64,000 nt of DNA, taken from NCBI GenBank assembly GCA_038216655.1, contig JBBQPZ010000019.1:1-64000 (forward strand), read 5' to 3'. The position numbers and the translations under genes were made by a program. Numbering within the stretch: position 1 is the first letter of the stretch; every line of letters begins with the position of its first letter. Shown here one piece after another: positions 18,591 to 27,554 of the stretch. The notes under the pieces were generated by a model. It searched no databases. It saw nothing but the letters and a program-made list of their open reading frames with translations, and was not told the origin of the DNA. Source of the stretch: JAFDWR01 sp038216655. GTDB lineage: Bacteria; Armatimonadota; Fimbriimonadia; Fimbriimonadales; Fimbriimonadaceae.

Positions 18591-19874
18591 TTGACGATCA
18601 AAGAATTCAATTTGGCGGTGGCCAAGGGGCAGGGGCGGGCGATTTTGCACTTGCGCTCGGTAGACCCTGCTCCTTACTTCCACTCGGTTCGGCGGGCAGT
18701 GCTTCGGTGGCAAGGTTACGATGCGCAGTGCGAACCGAAGCGCGGTGAGTATCTGGTGGATCTGATCAACGCAAGTTCGGAACCCGAGCAGCTTAAGGAG
18801 TTGGTGATTCGGCACCTTGCTCGCCAGGAGGGTTATTGGGGACATCGGGCGCACAAGCGAGACGCCGTTCGCGTCTTGGCGTTGCGTGGGTCTGAAGCGG
18901 CCAAGCAAGCGCTGTATCGCGCGTTTGAGTCCGGTGACGTTTCGGCAGATGACGCGATCCTTGAACTAGAAGGGTTAGTTGGCCTGGAATGGCTCTTGCT
19001 CAACTCGCTCAAGAACTCGGAGATAGACCGTTCGCAGCGTGAATGGTGGGTTCGAGATCTTGCCGAAAGCCTCGGAGAGGACGTCGTTCGGGTTCATCTC
19101 TTGTCTTCTGATGAGGTGGCTGTCCGCGATGCAGCGGAGTACATGGAGCGGACCTTTGAAAATCGTCCATGGCAGCCGCACAAGAGCGGATTTGCAGATT
19201 TTGACGACCTAAAGCATCAGTGGCAAGAGAAGAAATCCCGGGTTGGGCTTTGGAAGTGGGGCATGGAGGCGTCAGGAGAAGAACTTGCTAAAGCGGCCCT
19301 GGAATTCGAGACTTGCGAGGACGCGGAATTCTTGCGGGCACTCGCCAAGATCTTCGAGAAGGTAAAGAAATACCCCGGCAGCTATCCGACGGTCGCACGG
19401 CGAGCGAAGGCATGGCCAGCGGATGACCAGCCGAACCCATTTACGCTGATGCTCAGCAAGCGGAAGGCGCCATCGCTTCGGAAGTTCGGGCTGACCTTCT
19501 TGGCCGAAGGACGGATACCCGAGGGCATTGATCTGATTCGGAAGAACGCATTGCCTGTCGACGGACCCGCGATCATCGAGGGTCTCGGAAGGGTCCCGTT
19601 GGACGATTTATGGTTTGTTCACGGGATCGGTTTGGACTGCTTCGAGCTTGCCAAACTCCTTGACAACCTGCATGCAGGATGGATTTTTGGTTGGATGTTC
19701 GAGCATTCGCCTTGTTCGTTTTGCCGGAACAGTGCGTTCCGGGACATGACCGATCGAGGTTTGGCGACACCGGCGATGGTTGCGGAGGCGATGTGGGATT
19801 GCGATCCGGACACGCGGCAGGTGGCGCGGTCCGTGTCGCTCATAGATCCGCTTCCGACAGACCCGTTTGTTTGA
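18591..19874 (+). CDS. Hypothetical helical-repeat protein, 427 aa
   Basis: A probable cytoplasmic all-helical protein. Segments such as EQLKELVIRHLARQEGYWGHRAHKRDAV, SEAAKQALYRAFESG and DDAILELEGLVGLEWLL look like HEAT-type helix pairs, and a C-terminal part contains CSFCRNSAFRDM. The start is TTG, chosen because TACTAT lies 7 nt upstream and the frame is closed further 5'. The last 35 nt overlap the 3' end of the convergent hicA gene. No function can be assigned. Confidence 0.65.
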   Translation: MTIKEFNLAVAKGQGRAILHLRSVDPAPYFHSVRRAVLRWQGYDAQCEPKRGEYLVDLINASSEPEQLKELVIRHLARQEGYWGHRAHKRDAVRVLALRGSEAAKQALYRAFESGDVSADDAILELEGLVGLEWLLLNSLKNSEIDRSQREWWVRDLAESLGEDVVRVHLLSSDEVAVRDAAEYMERTFENRPWQPHKSGFADFDDLKHQWQEKKSRVGLWKWGMEASGEELAKAALEFETCEDAEFLRALAKIFEKVKKYPGSYPTVARRAKAWPADDQPNPFTLMLSKRKAPSLRKFGLTFLAEGRIPEGIDLIRKNALPVDGPAIIEGLGRVPLDDLWFVHGIGLDCFELAKLLDNLHAGWIFGWMFEHSPCSFCRNSAFRDMTDRGLATPAMVAEAMWDCDPDTRQVARSVSLIDPLPTDPFV

Positions 19875-20046
19875 GGAAGTGTCCAAGAAGGCCCGGCTTA
19901 AGGGTCTGACTCCCATGGACCGGGACTGAGATACGCTCTCGGACGCCCTCTTTGCCGTAGATGTGGTGGCTCCCGTTTACGCGTAGCAGATTCCAACCAT
20001 GCCGCTCAAGAATGCGGGCGAATTCTTTGCCCGAGACGCTCTTCAC
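19840..20046 (-). CDS. hicA: HicA family toxin (mRNA interferase), 68 aa
   Basis: A small basic protein of the HicA/YcfA family with a double-stranded-RNA-binding-like fold. GSHHIY at residues 25-30 carries the conserved histidine needed for mRNA cleavage, and SVPVHGSQTLKPGLL is the usual C-terminal half. It overlaps the upstream hicB by 4 nt, so the two are translated together. Antitoxin-first order is one of the two common arrangements. It appears intact and is expected to be held inactive by HicB. Confidence 0.93.
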   Translation of the reverse strand: MKSVSGKEFARILERHGWNLLRVNGSHHIYGKEGVRERISVPVHGSQTLKPGLLGHFLKQTGLSEADL

Positions 20047-20237
20047 ACCGCGATCTCGTAGATGTCGCCTTCATCGACCCTTTCGGGACCGGTGCCGAGC
20101 CAACCGTCAATCGCCTCTCGGACGTTGGCCATGAGTTCCTCGAGGGTTTCGCCTTGGGTCGCGCACCCGGGAAGAGCGGGCACTTCCGCCCAGAATCCGC
20201 CTTCTTTCTCGCGGTGAACGACGACTTTCAAAGTCAC
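20043..20237 (-). CDS. hicB: HicB family antitoxin, 64 aa
   Basis: It has the partial RNase H-like HicB fold: a VVVHREKEGGFWAEVPALPGCATQGETLEELMANVREAI core, with GGFWAEVPALPG as the signature. It neutralises HicA by binding it. This short version lacks an obvious C-terminal DNA-binding domain, so autoregulation by HicB alone is doubtful. The start is GTG, with TACAAT 6 nt upstream inside the 3' end region of the MFS gene, which implies a private leaderless promoter. Confidence 0.92.
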   Translation of the reverse strand: MTLKVVVHREKEGGFWAEVPALPGCATQGETLEELMANVREAIDGWLGTGPERVDEGDIYEIAV

Positions 20238-20241
20238 GCCC

Positions 20242-21525
20242 CTATTGTACGTCGAGACTTTCGGACTTGTGCTCGTAGTCGCGCAAAGCTCGCGAACGGG
20301 AGAACCAGGCGGCCACGAGGAGGCTGCCGATGCCTCCTACGACAACCGACCAGCGCGCGCCGGTGAACTCGGCGAGCTCTCCGGCTTCGAAATCGCCAAG
20401 CTTGGGGCCGGAAAGTTGCAAGATCATCGAGGCCGCCGACATGCGTCCGCGCATCTCGTCGGGGGTGGCGAGTTGGCGGATGGTTTGCCGCATGACCGTC
20501 GAGATCATGTCCGATGCACCGATGGCGGCGAGGAAGATGAACGCAGTGATGAGGTGGTTCGAGACGCCGAACAGGATCGTGAAGAGGCCGTAGCAGGCGA
20601 TCATCGCGAGCACCCAGCGGCCCTGATGTTTGATCGTCGGTGCCCAAGCTAAGACCATCGAGGCCAGCAATGCCCCGACACCCTGGGCGGCCATGAGCCA
20701 GCCGAAGATGATCTTGGCGTGCTGTTCGCTTCCGCCTTCGTTCAAGATGTTCGAGAACGCGGGCATGAGCGCTTCGGCGCCGGCGCACATCGTGGCCCAG
20801 AAGTCGATAAAGAGGGCGCTGCGAACCACGCGGGTGTTCCAAACGAAGACCAGTCCCTCATGGATGAACGCGAGCACTTCGCGTAGAGACTTCGACCGAT
20901 TCGCGAGATCGGCGGGGCGCTTGGGGAGGATGGCGACGGCGAAGAGGACGGAGCCGAACGAGATGCAGTTCAGCAGGTAGCACCAGGCCAGCCCAGAGAT
21001 TCCCGCCGCTCCTGGCGAGGCGATCAGGACGCCCGCGAGAACCGGGCCAAGGATGTCGCTGAGGCGCCAGAGTATCCCGTTGATGCTCGCCGCATTCGGG
21101 AAGTCCTTCGCGGGGACGAGGGAGGCGATCATCGCCTGACGGGCAGGGCCGTTAAACGCCGACGAGACCGCGTTCAGGGCGACGACCGTATACAGCCAGC
21201 CGACGCCGAGATGGTCCCCATCTCGAAGCGTCACGTAAAAAGCCAGGACGGAGACGAGTCCCATCCCGAGGTTCGTCAGAAGCAGGACCCCGCGGCGGTC
21301 GAACTGGTCCGCGACCAGGCCCCCAAATAGAGAGAGGATCAGAAGCGGAACGACTTGGAAAAGGCCGATCGCGCCGACCATCCCGTTGCTGCCGGTGAGG
21401 TGATAGACCTGCCACAGGATGGTCGCCCACTGCATCCGGTTGCCGATGTTGGACACGAACGAGCCGATTTGGAGGTTTCGGTAATCCCGGTGCGCAAGGG
21501 CGGGAAGTCGTTCGAGGAGTCGCAC
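20242..21525 (-). CDS. MFS transporter (EntS/MFS_3 type), 427 aa
   Basis: An inner-membrane 12-helix secondary transporter. The N-terminus RDYRNLQIGSFVSNIGNRMQWATILWQVYHLTGS and the loop GGLVADQFDRRGVLLLTN (variant of the MFS GxxxDRxGRR loop between helices 2 and 3) place it in the EntS-like exporter group. That group exports siderophores and other small molecules. The cargo here is unknown. The GTG start is preceded by TACACT 9 nt upstream. Length is normal for the family. Confidence 0.88.
   Translation of the reverse strand: MRLLERLPALAHRDYRNLQIGSFVSNIGNRMQWATILWQVYHLTGSNGMVGAIGLFQVVPLLILSLFGGLVADQFDRRGVLLLTNLGMGLVSVLAFYVTLRDGDHLGVGWLYTVVALNAVSSAFNGPARQAMIASLVPAKDFPNAASINGILWRLSDILGPVLAGVLIASPGAAGISGLAWCYLLNCISFGSVLFAVAILPKRPADLANRSKSLREVLAFIHEGLVFVWNTRVVRSALFIDFWATMCAGAEALMPAFSNILNEGGSEQHAKIIFGWLMAAQGVGALLASMVLAWAPTIKHQGRWVLAMIACYGLFTILFGVSNHLITAFIFLAAIGASDMISTVMRQTIRQLATPDEMRGRMSAASMILQLSGPKLGDFEAGELAEFTGARWSVVVGGIGSLLVAAWFSRSRALRDYEHKSESLDVQ
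20244..20249 (-). promoter_or_regulatory. -10 element of hicBA
   Basis: TACAAT on the minus strand ends 6 nt before the GTG start of hicB, at the end of the upstream MFS gene. Confidence 0.5.
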
Positions 21526-21558
21526 GGGGCTTTCAGTGTATCAGGTGGGGCGTGAGGG

Positions 21559-23109
21559 TCAAGTTCGGAGAAACACCTTGCGGCGGGTGAACCAGGCGGC
21601 CGCGTAGGCGACTACGAGCGTCTCGATGAACGCAACGATCGATTGGAGCCAGGGATTGTCGGTTTGCTTGGCGGCGAACTCGTTGGCCGCGATCAGGCCG
21701 AAGATGGCGGGAACGAGGTTCGTCGTGAGGATGTAGCCGAGGATCGGGTTCTGGCCGAGTTCGGTGGTGGTGCGAATCCAGCGGTCGCGTTTGGCGACGT
21801 CGATCAGGACGCTGAGCCCGACGAGCGCGAAGAACGCGAGGCCCGTGGTGAGGAGGAAGTAGCTGGCGGTCGGAGAGGCCTTACGGATGCCACCGCCCAG
21901 GGGCTCGACAAGCAGGCCGAAGACGACGAAAGCAGTGCCGTACTCAGCGAACTTTCTGATTCTCTGCTCGAGGGCCGAGCCTGGTTTGCGGAGCAGCCGT
22001 AGGGAGATTGCGCTGAGGGCGAAGAGGACCAGGGTGGTGGCGACGACTTCGCGGGCGAATAGCCCGATGGTGGCGATCGCGGACATCGCGACACCTATGA
22101 GTCCGGCGGCTCGGCTGCGCCAGGGCTCCCAGGTCTCGGCGTTGTCGGTGAAGCGTTCCCGATAGAGGTCGCCGCAGATCGTCCCAGGGATCACGATTAA
22201 GAGATACTTTATATATTCGAAGTGATACACAATTGGCACGAAGCGCTGGTAGGGCCAGGTGTCGAAATTCAAGAGGTAGGGCCAGTGGTCCTTTTGCAGG
22301 TGCTGGATCGGGGTGTATTGCCAGATGGTCGTGCCGACTCCGCCGAGGTCCTTGGTGAGAAAGATCATGAACACGGACGCGCAGATGGCCCACCTGACGA
22401 GGGGCTTGGTTTGGGTGAGGAACCAGATCGCGCCGCCGAACAGAGCCATGTTGGCGAGGACCATCAGGATGATGTCGAGCCGGTAGTTGGCGAACCCGCG
22501 GTTGCCGTCGGCGTAGTGGCTGGAGACGAGAAGTAAGAACGCGCCCATCCAGCCAAGCCAGGTTAGGATTTTCGTCGTTTGGAAACGCCGGGAGTTCGCC
22601 CCCTCCCTGCCTCCCCCCGGGGCGGGGGAGGAGTTCATCTCGGGAGTTGACGGATTGGCCGGCCATCTCGCGAACATGAGGAACATCAGCGCGCAGCCGA
22701 GGATCGTGGCGAGATTGGCGGTGGCATCCGGGGTGGTGGCGAAGACCCCCGCCCGGAAGTGTTCATCCACGAGGGAGAACACAGCGAGCAGCGCCCCTCG
22801 GATGAGGAGCCATTTGGCGATGTCCTTGGATGTCGCGCCGCGGTCCATGCGCGCTCGGATCGCGAGGGGGATCGCCGCGCCCATCGCGAAGAGGAAGAAG
22901 GGGAAGACGAGGTCGACCCAGGTGATGCCGAAGATCGTGACGACGGTGTCGTTGCTGGGGGGCGCGTTCTGTCCGTGGTACATCCATGCGGGGAGGAGTT
23001 TCGGGACGAAATCGGAGAGGGCCATCCCGAGCAGGGCGAGGCCCCGGAGGGCATCGAGCGCGAGTACCCTTGGCGAAGCGGTCTTAGGTGAATCTTCGGA
23101 AGTCGCCAT
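21559..23109 (-). CDS. DUF5009/HGSNAT-like membrane acyltransferase, 516 aa
   Basis: A multi-pass membrane protein of the heparan-alpha-glucosaminide N-acetyltransferase-like group. The signature start RVLALDALRGLALLGMALSDFVP (about 12-34) is followed by WVDLVFPFFLFAMGAAIPLAI and about ten hydrophobic helices. Relatives move acyl groups across the membrane onto sugars. The acceptor here is unknown. I chose ATG 23109, because an upstream open stretch to 23292 lies inside the GNAT gene and has no family match. A GC-rich palindrome at 22598-22633 adds SSPAPGGGREG in a loop between helices (about residues 160-171). It overlaps the upstream GNAT gene by 26 nt. Confidence 0.85.
   Translation of the reverse strand: MATSEDSPKTASPRVLALDALRGLALLGMALSDFVPKLLPAWMYHGQNAPPSNDTVVTIFGITWVDLVFPFFLFAMGAAIPLAIRARMDRGATSKDIAKWLLIRGALLAVFSLVDEHFRAGVFATTPDATANLATILGCALMFLMFARWPANPSTPEMNSSPAPGGGREGANSRRFQTTKILTWLGWMGAFLLLVSSHYADGNRGFANYRLDIILMVLANMALFGGAIWFLTQTKPLVRWAICASVFMIFLTKDLGGVGTTIWQYTPIQHLQKDHWPYLLNFDTWPYQRFVPIVYHFEYIKYLLIVIPGTICGDLYRERFTDNAETWEPWRSRAAGLIGVAMSAIATIGLFAREVVATTLVLFALSAISLRLLRKPGSALEQRIRKFAEYGTAFVVFGLLVEPLGGGIRKASPTASYFLLTTGLAFFALVGLSVLIDVAKRDRWIRTTTELGQNPILGYILTTNLVPAIFGLIAANEFAAKQTDNPWLQSIVAFIETLVVAYAAAWFTRRKVFLRT
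22598..22633. repeat. GC-rich palindrome inside DUF5009 gene, in frame
   Basis: Second copy of the palindrome found in ALDH16 at 15528-15563 (33 of 34 bases shared). It has the same strand relation and the same reading frame, and encodes SSPAPGGGREG. Confidence 0.8.
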
Positions 23110-23689
23110 GGGTGGGAGTCCAAGCCGGGTTGAGCAGCGCGGTGCACACATGATCCTCCCATCGACCGTCAATGCGCAAATAATCGCGGGCGGTGCCTTC
23201 GATCTGGAAGCCAAGGCGCGTGAGAACCGCGCCACTTCGAGCATTCGACGGCATGTAATTCGCGGCGATTCGGTGCAACTTCCACTGATCAAACATGTAC
23301 TCGATGGCGGGCTTGAGGGCTTCTGTCATATAGCCCTGGCCTTGCTGGGACTCGGCGAGCGAGTATCCGAGATTGCAGCCGTACATGGGGTCACGCTGGA
23401 TCATCGTGAAGTTCGCCACGCCGATGGCAACGCCCGGGGCATCGTTGCGGAAGAGCACGAGGCGCACCCCGCGTCCAATGTGGAACTCCTCGTGGACGGC
23501 CCGGATGCGCTCGGTCCAGCCGTTGCGAGTGAAGATCGATGCCTCGAAGGTCGGGTAGTAGGGCTGGAGGAATTCTCGGTTCTCGCGGAACAACTCGGCC
23601 ATTGTCTCGGCGTCTCCGAGCTGGGGAAGCCGGAGGATCAACCGCTCGCTCTTGAGCAGGACAGGAGAGAGTCGGGCGTTGAGCAGCAT
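23084..23689 (-). CDS. GNAT acetyltransferase (RimJ/RimL type), 201 aa
   Basis: Transfers an acetyl group from acetyl-CoA. The family start SERLILRLPQLGDAETMAELFRENREFLQPY and the CoA-binding region QQGQGYMTEALKPAIEYMFD, then NARSGAVLTRLGFQIEG, are clear. RimJ/RimL relatives acetylate protein N-termini, but many members act on small molecules. I prefer the ATG at 23689, which has GGAAG 8 nt upstream; in-frame ATGs at 23704 and 23758 are possible. It runs divergently from serC, so the intergenic space must hold two promoters. Its 3' end overlaps the DUF5009 gene. Confidence 0.85.
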   Translation of the reverse strand: MLLNARLSPVLLKSERLILRLPQLGDAETMAELFRENREFLQPYYPTFEASIFTRNGWTERIRAVHEEFHIGRGVRLVLFRNDAPGVAIGVANFTMIQRDPMYGCNLGYSLAESQQGQGYMTEALKPAIEYMFDQWKLHRIAANYMPSNARSGAVLTRLGFQIEGTARDYLRIDGRWEDHVCTALLNPAWTPTHGDFRRFT

Positions 23690-23756
23690 CGCTTCTGCTT
23701 CCATGATGCCCGACCCGGGCCGGATGAAAAGCGCCCAAACGGGTAAAACTTCGATC

Positions 23757-24848
23757 ATGAGTCAGCCGTACAACCGCGTCTACAACTTCTCCGCCGGCCC
23801 CTGCACCCTGCCCGTCGAGGTGCTTGAGGAGGCGAAAGAGGGTTTGCTGAACTACAAGGGCGTCGGCATGAGCGTGATGGAGATGAGTCACCGCTCCAAG
23901 GCCTACGAGGCGATCATCGCGGAGACGGAAGCGAGTCTGCGCGACTTGCTGTCGGTGCCTGAGGACTATAGGGTTCTCTTCCTTCAGGGTGGCGCAAGTC
24001 TGCAGTTCACGATGCTGGCGATGAATTTCCTGCGTGGCGGGGTGGCCGACTACATCACGACGGGAACCTGGGGCAGCAAGGCGGTCGAGTCGGCCGCTTT
24101 GGAGGGTAAGGCGAATCAGATCTACACCGCGAAGGCGACGAACTTCGACCGACTTCCGACCAAGAGCGATCTCTCGTTCACGCCGAACGCGAACTACGTT
24201 CACTTCACGAGCAACGAGACGATCCAGGGCGTTCAGTACAAGGAAGATCCGGCATATCCCGGCACGATCATCTGCGACATGTCGAGCGACATCCTCGCGC
24301 GGAACGTCGATGTCAGCAAGTACGCAATGATCTATGCGGGGGCGCAGAAGAACATGGGTCCGGCGGGTGCGACGGTGGTGCTGATCCGTGACGAGATGAT
24401 CGAGAAGGTACCTTCGGGGCTGTCGCCGATGCTCGACTATAGGGTCCAGGCAGAGAACGGCTCGATGTACAACACGCCGCCGTGTTGGACGATCTACATG
24501 TGCGGCCTGGTCTACAAATGGGTCGCCAAACTCGGCGGGATTGACGCGATGCAGAAGCAAAACGAGCAGAAGTCGGCGCTGTTGTATTCGACGGTCGACC
24601 GCTCGAACGGGTTCTACAAGGGCCACGCGGTCGAGCCGGTGCGTTCGACGATGAACGTGACGTTCACTTTGCCGGATGAGGACTTGACCAAGGCGTTCAT
24701 CAAGGAGAGCGAGGCGGCGGGGTTTGATGGCCTGAAGGGCCACCGCTCGGTCGGCGGTATTCGGGCGAGCATCTACAACGCGTTCCCGGTGCAGGGCTGC
24801 GCCGACCTGGCCGCGTTCATGGGCGACTTCGCGTCGCGGAATGGCTGA
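23757..24848 (+). CDS. serC: Phosphoserine aminotransferase, 363 aa
   Basis: Converts 3-phosphohydroxypyruvate and glutamate to phosphoserine in serine biosynthesis, and may also act in pyridoxal phosphate synthesis. The protein opens with NRVYNFSAGPCTLPVEVLEEAK and has the PLP lysine in IYAGAQKNMGPAG at Lys198, the same number as in E. coli SerC. It ends with GGIRASIYNAFPVQGCADLAAFM. Length is typical. TAAAAC sits 7 nt before the ATG, so the transcript may be leaderless. Two upstream in-frame ATGs lie inside the divergent GNAT gene and were rejected. Confidence 0.97.
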   Translation: MSQPYNRVYNFSAGPCTLPVEVLEEAKEGLLNYKGVGMSVMEMSHRSKAYEAIIAETEASLRDLLSVPEDYRVLFLQGGASLQFTMLAMNFLRGGVADYITTGTWGSKAVESAALEGKANQIYTAKATNFDRLPTKSDLSFTPNANYVHFTSNETIQGVQYKEDPAYPGTIICDMSSDILARNVDVSKYAMIYAGAQKNMGPAGATVVLIRDEMIEKVPSGLSPMLDYRVQAENGSMYNTPPCWTIYMCGLVYKWVAKLGGIDAMQKQNEQKSALLYSTVDRSNGFYKGHAVEPVRSTMNVTFTLPDEDLTKAFIKESEAAGFDGLKGHRSVGGIRASIYNAFPVQGCADLAAFMGDFASRNG

Positions 24849-24946
24849 GCATTCGTGGTAGTGGTAGTGCCGAGGTTGCTCGGTCGCGAAGGCGAGAGAC
24901 CCGACCGAAATTGCCCGCGCGAGATTCCGTGCAAGTGCCGTTTGCG

Positions 24947-24987
24947 GTCAGATCCCTCGCGTTCGCTACCCGCTCCCTCGGGATGAC
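24947..24987. repeat. Half copy of GTCAGATC...GGGATGAC repeat
   Basis: A stretch beginning GTCAGATCCCTCG and ending CCCTCGGGATGAC matches the right arm of the element at 30114-30228. A matching left arm is not obvious, so it may be a truncated copy. Confidence 0.55.
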
Positions 24988-25010
24988 ACACTTCCTTTCC
25001 TACATAACAA

Positions 25011-25712
25011 GTGAAATCCCTTTTCCTCGCCGGTCTGACGGCTAGCCTTGATGCGCTGAAGCGGACGCTTCGCCCGATCCTTGCAATCCAGGGGATGGCG
25101 ATCTTGTTGGTGGTGCTGTTCTACACCGTTCCAGCAGTGCGTGAGTTCAGCGGGCGGCTGGCGAGCCTCAGCGCGCAGGGCGGGGTGGTGGGGGCCGCTT
25201 TCAGCACGCTGGTGGCCAGCATGGTTCTTCCGCGGATCTTTCTGGCGGTCGTGGGTTGGAAGGGGGCACCGAGTCGCGGGGCAGACTTGTTGTTTGAGAT
25301 TGGCTACTGGACGTTCATTGGCGTGGAGATCTACCTGTTCTACATGCTTCAGGCGTACCTCTTTGGCAACACACCTGACTTCGCCACGGTGGCGAAGAAG
25401 GTCGCGCTCGATATCCTTGTGTTCACTCCTCTCTGGAACATGCCGGTTTCGTCATTGATGTTCCTCTGGCGCGACCGGGGTTTCTCCGTCGTAAGGACGC
25501 GGGAGGCGATTCGGGAGGGAGCGCTGGTCCCGCGTATCGCGGTGTTTATTGTGGGGGCCGTGGGGTTCTGGTTCCCGATGGTCTCAGCGATTTACTCGCT
25601 GCCGCACGACGTTCAGTTCGTGCTGTTCCTCCTCGCTCAAGCAGCTTGGACGTTGATCCTGCTGGCGATGGACCGGGCCAAGCGTTCTCCCGACCCCAGT
25701 CCGACGATGTAA
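25011..25712 (+). CDS. Hypothetical membrane protein, 233 aa
   Basis: Five or six hydrophobic segments, for example ILAIQGMAILLVVLFYTV, TFIGVEIYLFYMLQAYLFG, IAVFIVGAVGFWFPMVSAIYSL and VLFLLAQAAWTLILLAM. There is no known motif. The start is GTG, with TACATA a few bases upstream. It is followed 10 nt later by DUF554 and then MscS, all on the same strand, so they may share a membrane-related operon. Confidence 0.7.
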   Translation: MKSLFLAGLTASLDALKRTLRPILAIQGMAILLVVLFYTVPAVREFSGRLASLSAQGGVVGAAFSTLVASMVLPRIFLAVVGWKGAPSRGADLLFEIGYWTFIGVEIYLFYMLQAYLFGNTPDFATVAKKVALDILVFTPLWNMPVSSLMFLWRDRGFSVVRTREAIREGALVPRIAVFIVGAVGFWFPMVSAIYSLPHDVQFVLFLLAQAAWTLILLAMDRAKRSPDPSPTM

Positions 25713-25715
25713 GAT
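25710..25715 (+). promoter_or_regulatory. -10 element before DUF554 gene
   Basis: TAAGAT overlaps the stop codon of the upstream gene and ends 7 nt before the ATG at 25723. Confidence 0.35.
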
Positions 25716-25722
25716 GGTGCCC

Positions 25723-26424
25723 ATGCGCGGGACCTTGCTGAATACGGCGACGGTGGTGGTCGGCGCATCGATTGGCCTTGCCGCGGGAAACCTGATTCCG
25801 GGTAGCTATCAGGAGGTCGCGCTCACCGGCATCGGACTATGCGGGATTGGCATGGGGATTCGGATGTTCCTCAAGACCCAGAATTCGCTGGTCCCGACGA
25901 TTTCGGTGGCGATCGGCGGGGTAATTGGTCTCGCGCTGGGGATGCATGCCGGGATCGACGCGTTCGCGGACTGGGCGAAGACTCACCTGCCCGGCAATAA
26001 CGCCCACTTCAATGAGGGGTTGATCACTTCGTTCGTCCTCTTCTGCATCGGGCCGATGACCTTGCTCGGGTGCATGCAGGATGCGCTGGAGAAGAAGATC
26101 GAGCTGTTGGCGCTCAAGTCGACGATGGACGGGATTTCGGCGATCTTCCTGGCCGCTGCGTTCGGGGCGGGGGTGCTCGTGACGGCGGGTCTGCTTTTTG
26201 TCTTTCAGACGGTCATTACGTTGCTTGCCCGGAAGCTGAAGCCGGTGGCGGATAATCCGATCATGCTGGACGAGTTGACGGCGGCGGGCGGGGCAATTCT
26301 TGTTGGGATCGGGATCGGCTTGATCGGGCTCAAGGACTTGCACACCGCCAACTACCTTCCTGCGCTCTTCCTTGCTCCGATTTTGGCGCTCGGGTTTTCT
26401 CGGTTGGAGAAGAAGGTCTCATGA
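25723..26424 (+). CDS. DUF554 family membrane protein, 233 aa
   Basis: An inner-membrane protein of the DUF554 (YdfK-like) family. The conserved N-terminus RGTLLNTATVVVGASIGLAAG and the segments GIGLCGIGMGIRMFLKTQN and FVLFCIGPMTLLGCMQDAL are diagnostic. About seven membrane helices are seen. The family is thought to include transporters, without an established substrate. I chose ATG 25723 over 25714 because TAAGAT then lies 7 nt upstream. The stop overlaps the mscS start (ATGA). Confidence 0.85.
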   Translation: MRGTLLNTATVVVGASIGLAAGNLIPGSYQEVALTGIGLCGIGMGIRMFLKTQNSLVPTISVAIGGVIGLALGMHAGIDAFADWAKTHLPGNNAHFNEGLITSFVLFCIGPMTLLGCMQDALEKKIELLALKSTMDGISAIFLAAAFGAGVLVTAGLLFVFQTVITLLARKLKPVADNPIMLDELTAAGGAILVGIGIGLIGLKDLHTANYLPALFLAPILALGFSRLEKKVS

Positions 26425-27554
26425 AGAAGCTGTTGCTCGGCGTCGCATGCCTGCTAGGAGTCGGTGTGACGTCTGCCCAAGAGCCGGTGGCGGATCGATA
26501 CGGCGATCACTTCTCCGCCATGTTCCTGGGGCTCGCACTCTGGCAGTGGATCGGGCTCGGAATCCTGCTGGTGCTCTCGCTTCTCGGCGCTGGGGTCACG
26601 CAGATCCTCGCACGGCGGGCGATGCGGCTGCGTGAGCGATTTGGCCACGGCAAGTTCGCCAAGCCGACCGCGCGCTCGTTCCGCCGCGGCGCGGGGTTGC
26701 TCGTGCTCACCTTCATCTGGTACGCGGGAATGCCTCAGCTCGAGTTGCCGCGCCATACCGCACTGAACCTTCAATTGGTGGCGGAAGCCCTCACGATCGC
26801 GGGGGGCGTGCTCTTCGTTCTCGGTCTCTGGGACGCGGTTTGCGAGGTCCTCGTGGGGAAGGCGAGCAATGTCGCCCGCGCGGAACGGTTGCTTGTGCCG
26901 GTGACCAGGAAGCTGGTCCGGTTTGTGATCCAGATCATTGGACTGCTGGTCGCACTTGGCACTTTCGGTGTGAACGTGACGGGTCTATTGGCGGGACTTG
27001 GGATCGGCGGCTTGGTGGTCGCGCTGGCGGCGAAAGACTCGGTCGAGAATATCTTCGGCTCGCTCACGATCCTGTTCGACATGCCCTTCGCCCTCGGCGA
27101 CTGGGTGAAGATCGACAAGGTCGAGGGGGTGGTGGAAGAGATCAACCTGCGTTCGACGCGCATCCGGACCTTCGAAGATTCGATGATCACGCTCCCTAAC
27201 TCGAATCTGATCAAGGCGAGCGTGGAGAATTTCGGGGCGCGGCGCTTCCGGCGTCAGAAACTCTCGGTGCGATTCGCCTACGACTCGTCTCCGGCGGCGA
27301 TTCAGGGGTTCATCGACACCCTTCGGGCCTATCTAGAAGACCCGGCGACGGGCGCGATGGAAGGGCGGTCGGTGGTGCACATGAACGACCTCACGGAGAC
27401 GTCGATCGGGGTGCTGGTGCAATGCTTCTTCGAGGTGGAGTCGTACGCCGAGGAGCTCGTCTTGCGGGAGAAACTGATGCAGAGAATCCTGCTGGCGGCG
27501 CGCGAGCCGAAGCTCATCTTCGTTCCGGCGCCGCATCCCAAAGAAGTGCCCTGA
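26421..27554 (+). CDS. MscS family mechanosensitive channel, 377 aa
   Basis: Releases solutes when membrane tension rises after osmotic downshock. It has a cleavable-looking signal (MKKLLLGVACLLGVGVTSAQ) and membrane helices at about 35-55, 90-105 and 110-140. The conserved pore helix and start of the beta domain read LLAGLGIGGLVVALAAKDSVENIFGSLTILFDMPFALGDWV (about 190-231). The PNS motif in ITLPNSNLIKASVENF follows. The extra N-terminal helices make it a mid-size member rather than the minimal E. coli MscS. It overlaps DUF554 by 4 nt upstream and DUF2071 by 1 nt downstream. Confidence 0.93.
   Translation: MKKLLLGVACLLGVGVTSAQEPVADRYGDHFSAMFLGLALWQWIGLGILLVLSLLGAGVTQILARRAMRLRERFGHGKFAKPTARSFRRGAGLLVLTFIWYAGMPQLELPRHTALNLQLVAEALTIAGGVLFVLGLWDAVCEVLVGKASNVARAERLLVPVTRKLVRFVIQIIGLLVALGTFGVNVTGLLAGLGIGGLVVALAAKDSVENIFGSLTILFDMPFALGDWVKIDKVEGVVEEINLRSTRIRTFEDSMITLPNSNLIKASVENFGARRFRRQKLSVRFAYDSSPAAIQGFIDTLRAYLEDPATGAMEGRSVVHMNDLTETSIGVLVQCFFEVESYAEELVLREKLMQRILLAAREPKLIFVPAPHPKEVP

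Noticed and set aside
23391..24743. Minus-strand open frame of 450 codons opposite serC
   Set aside because: Arg/His-rich shadow of serC with no family match.
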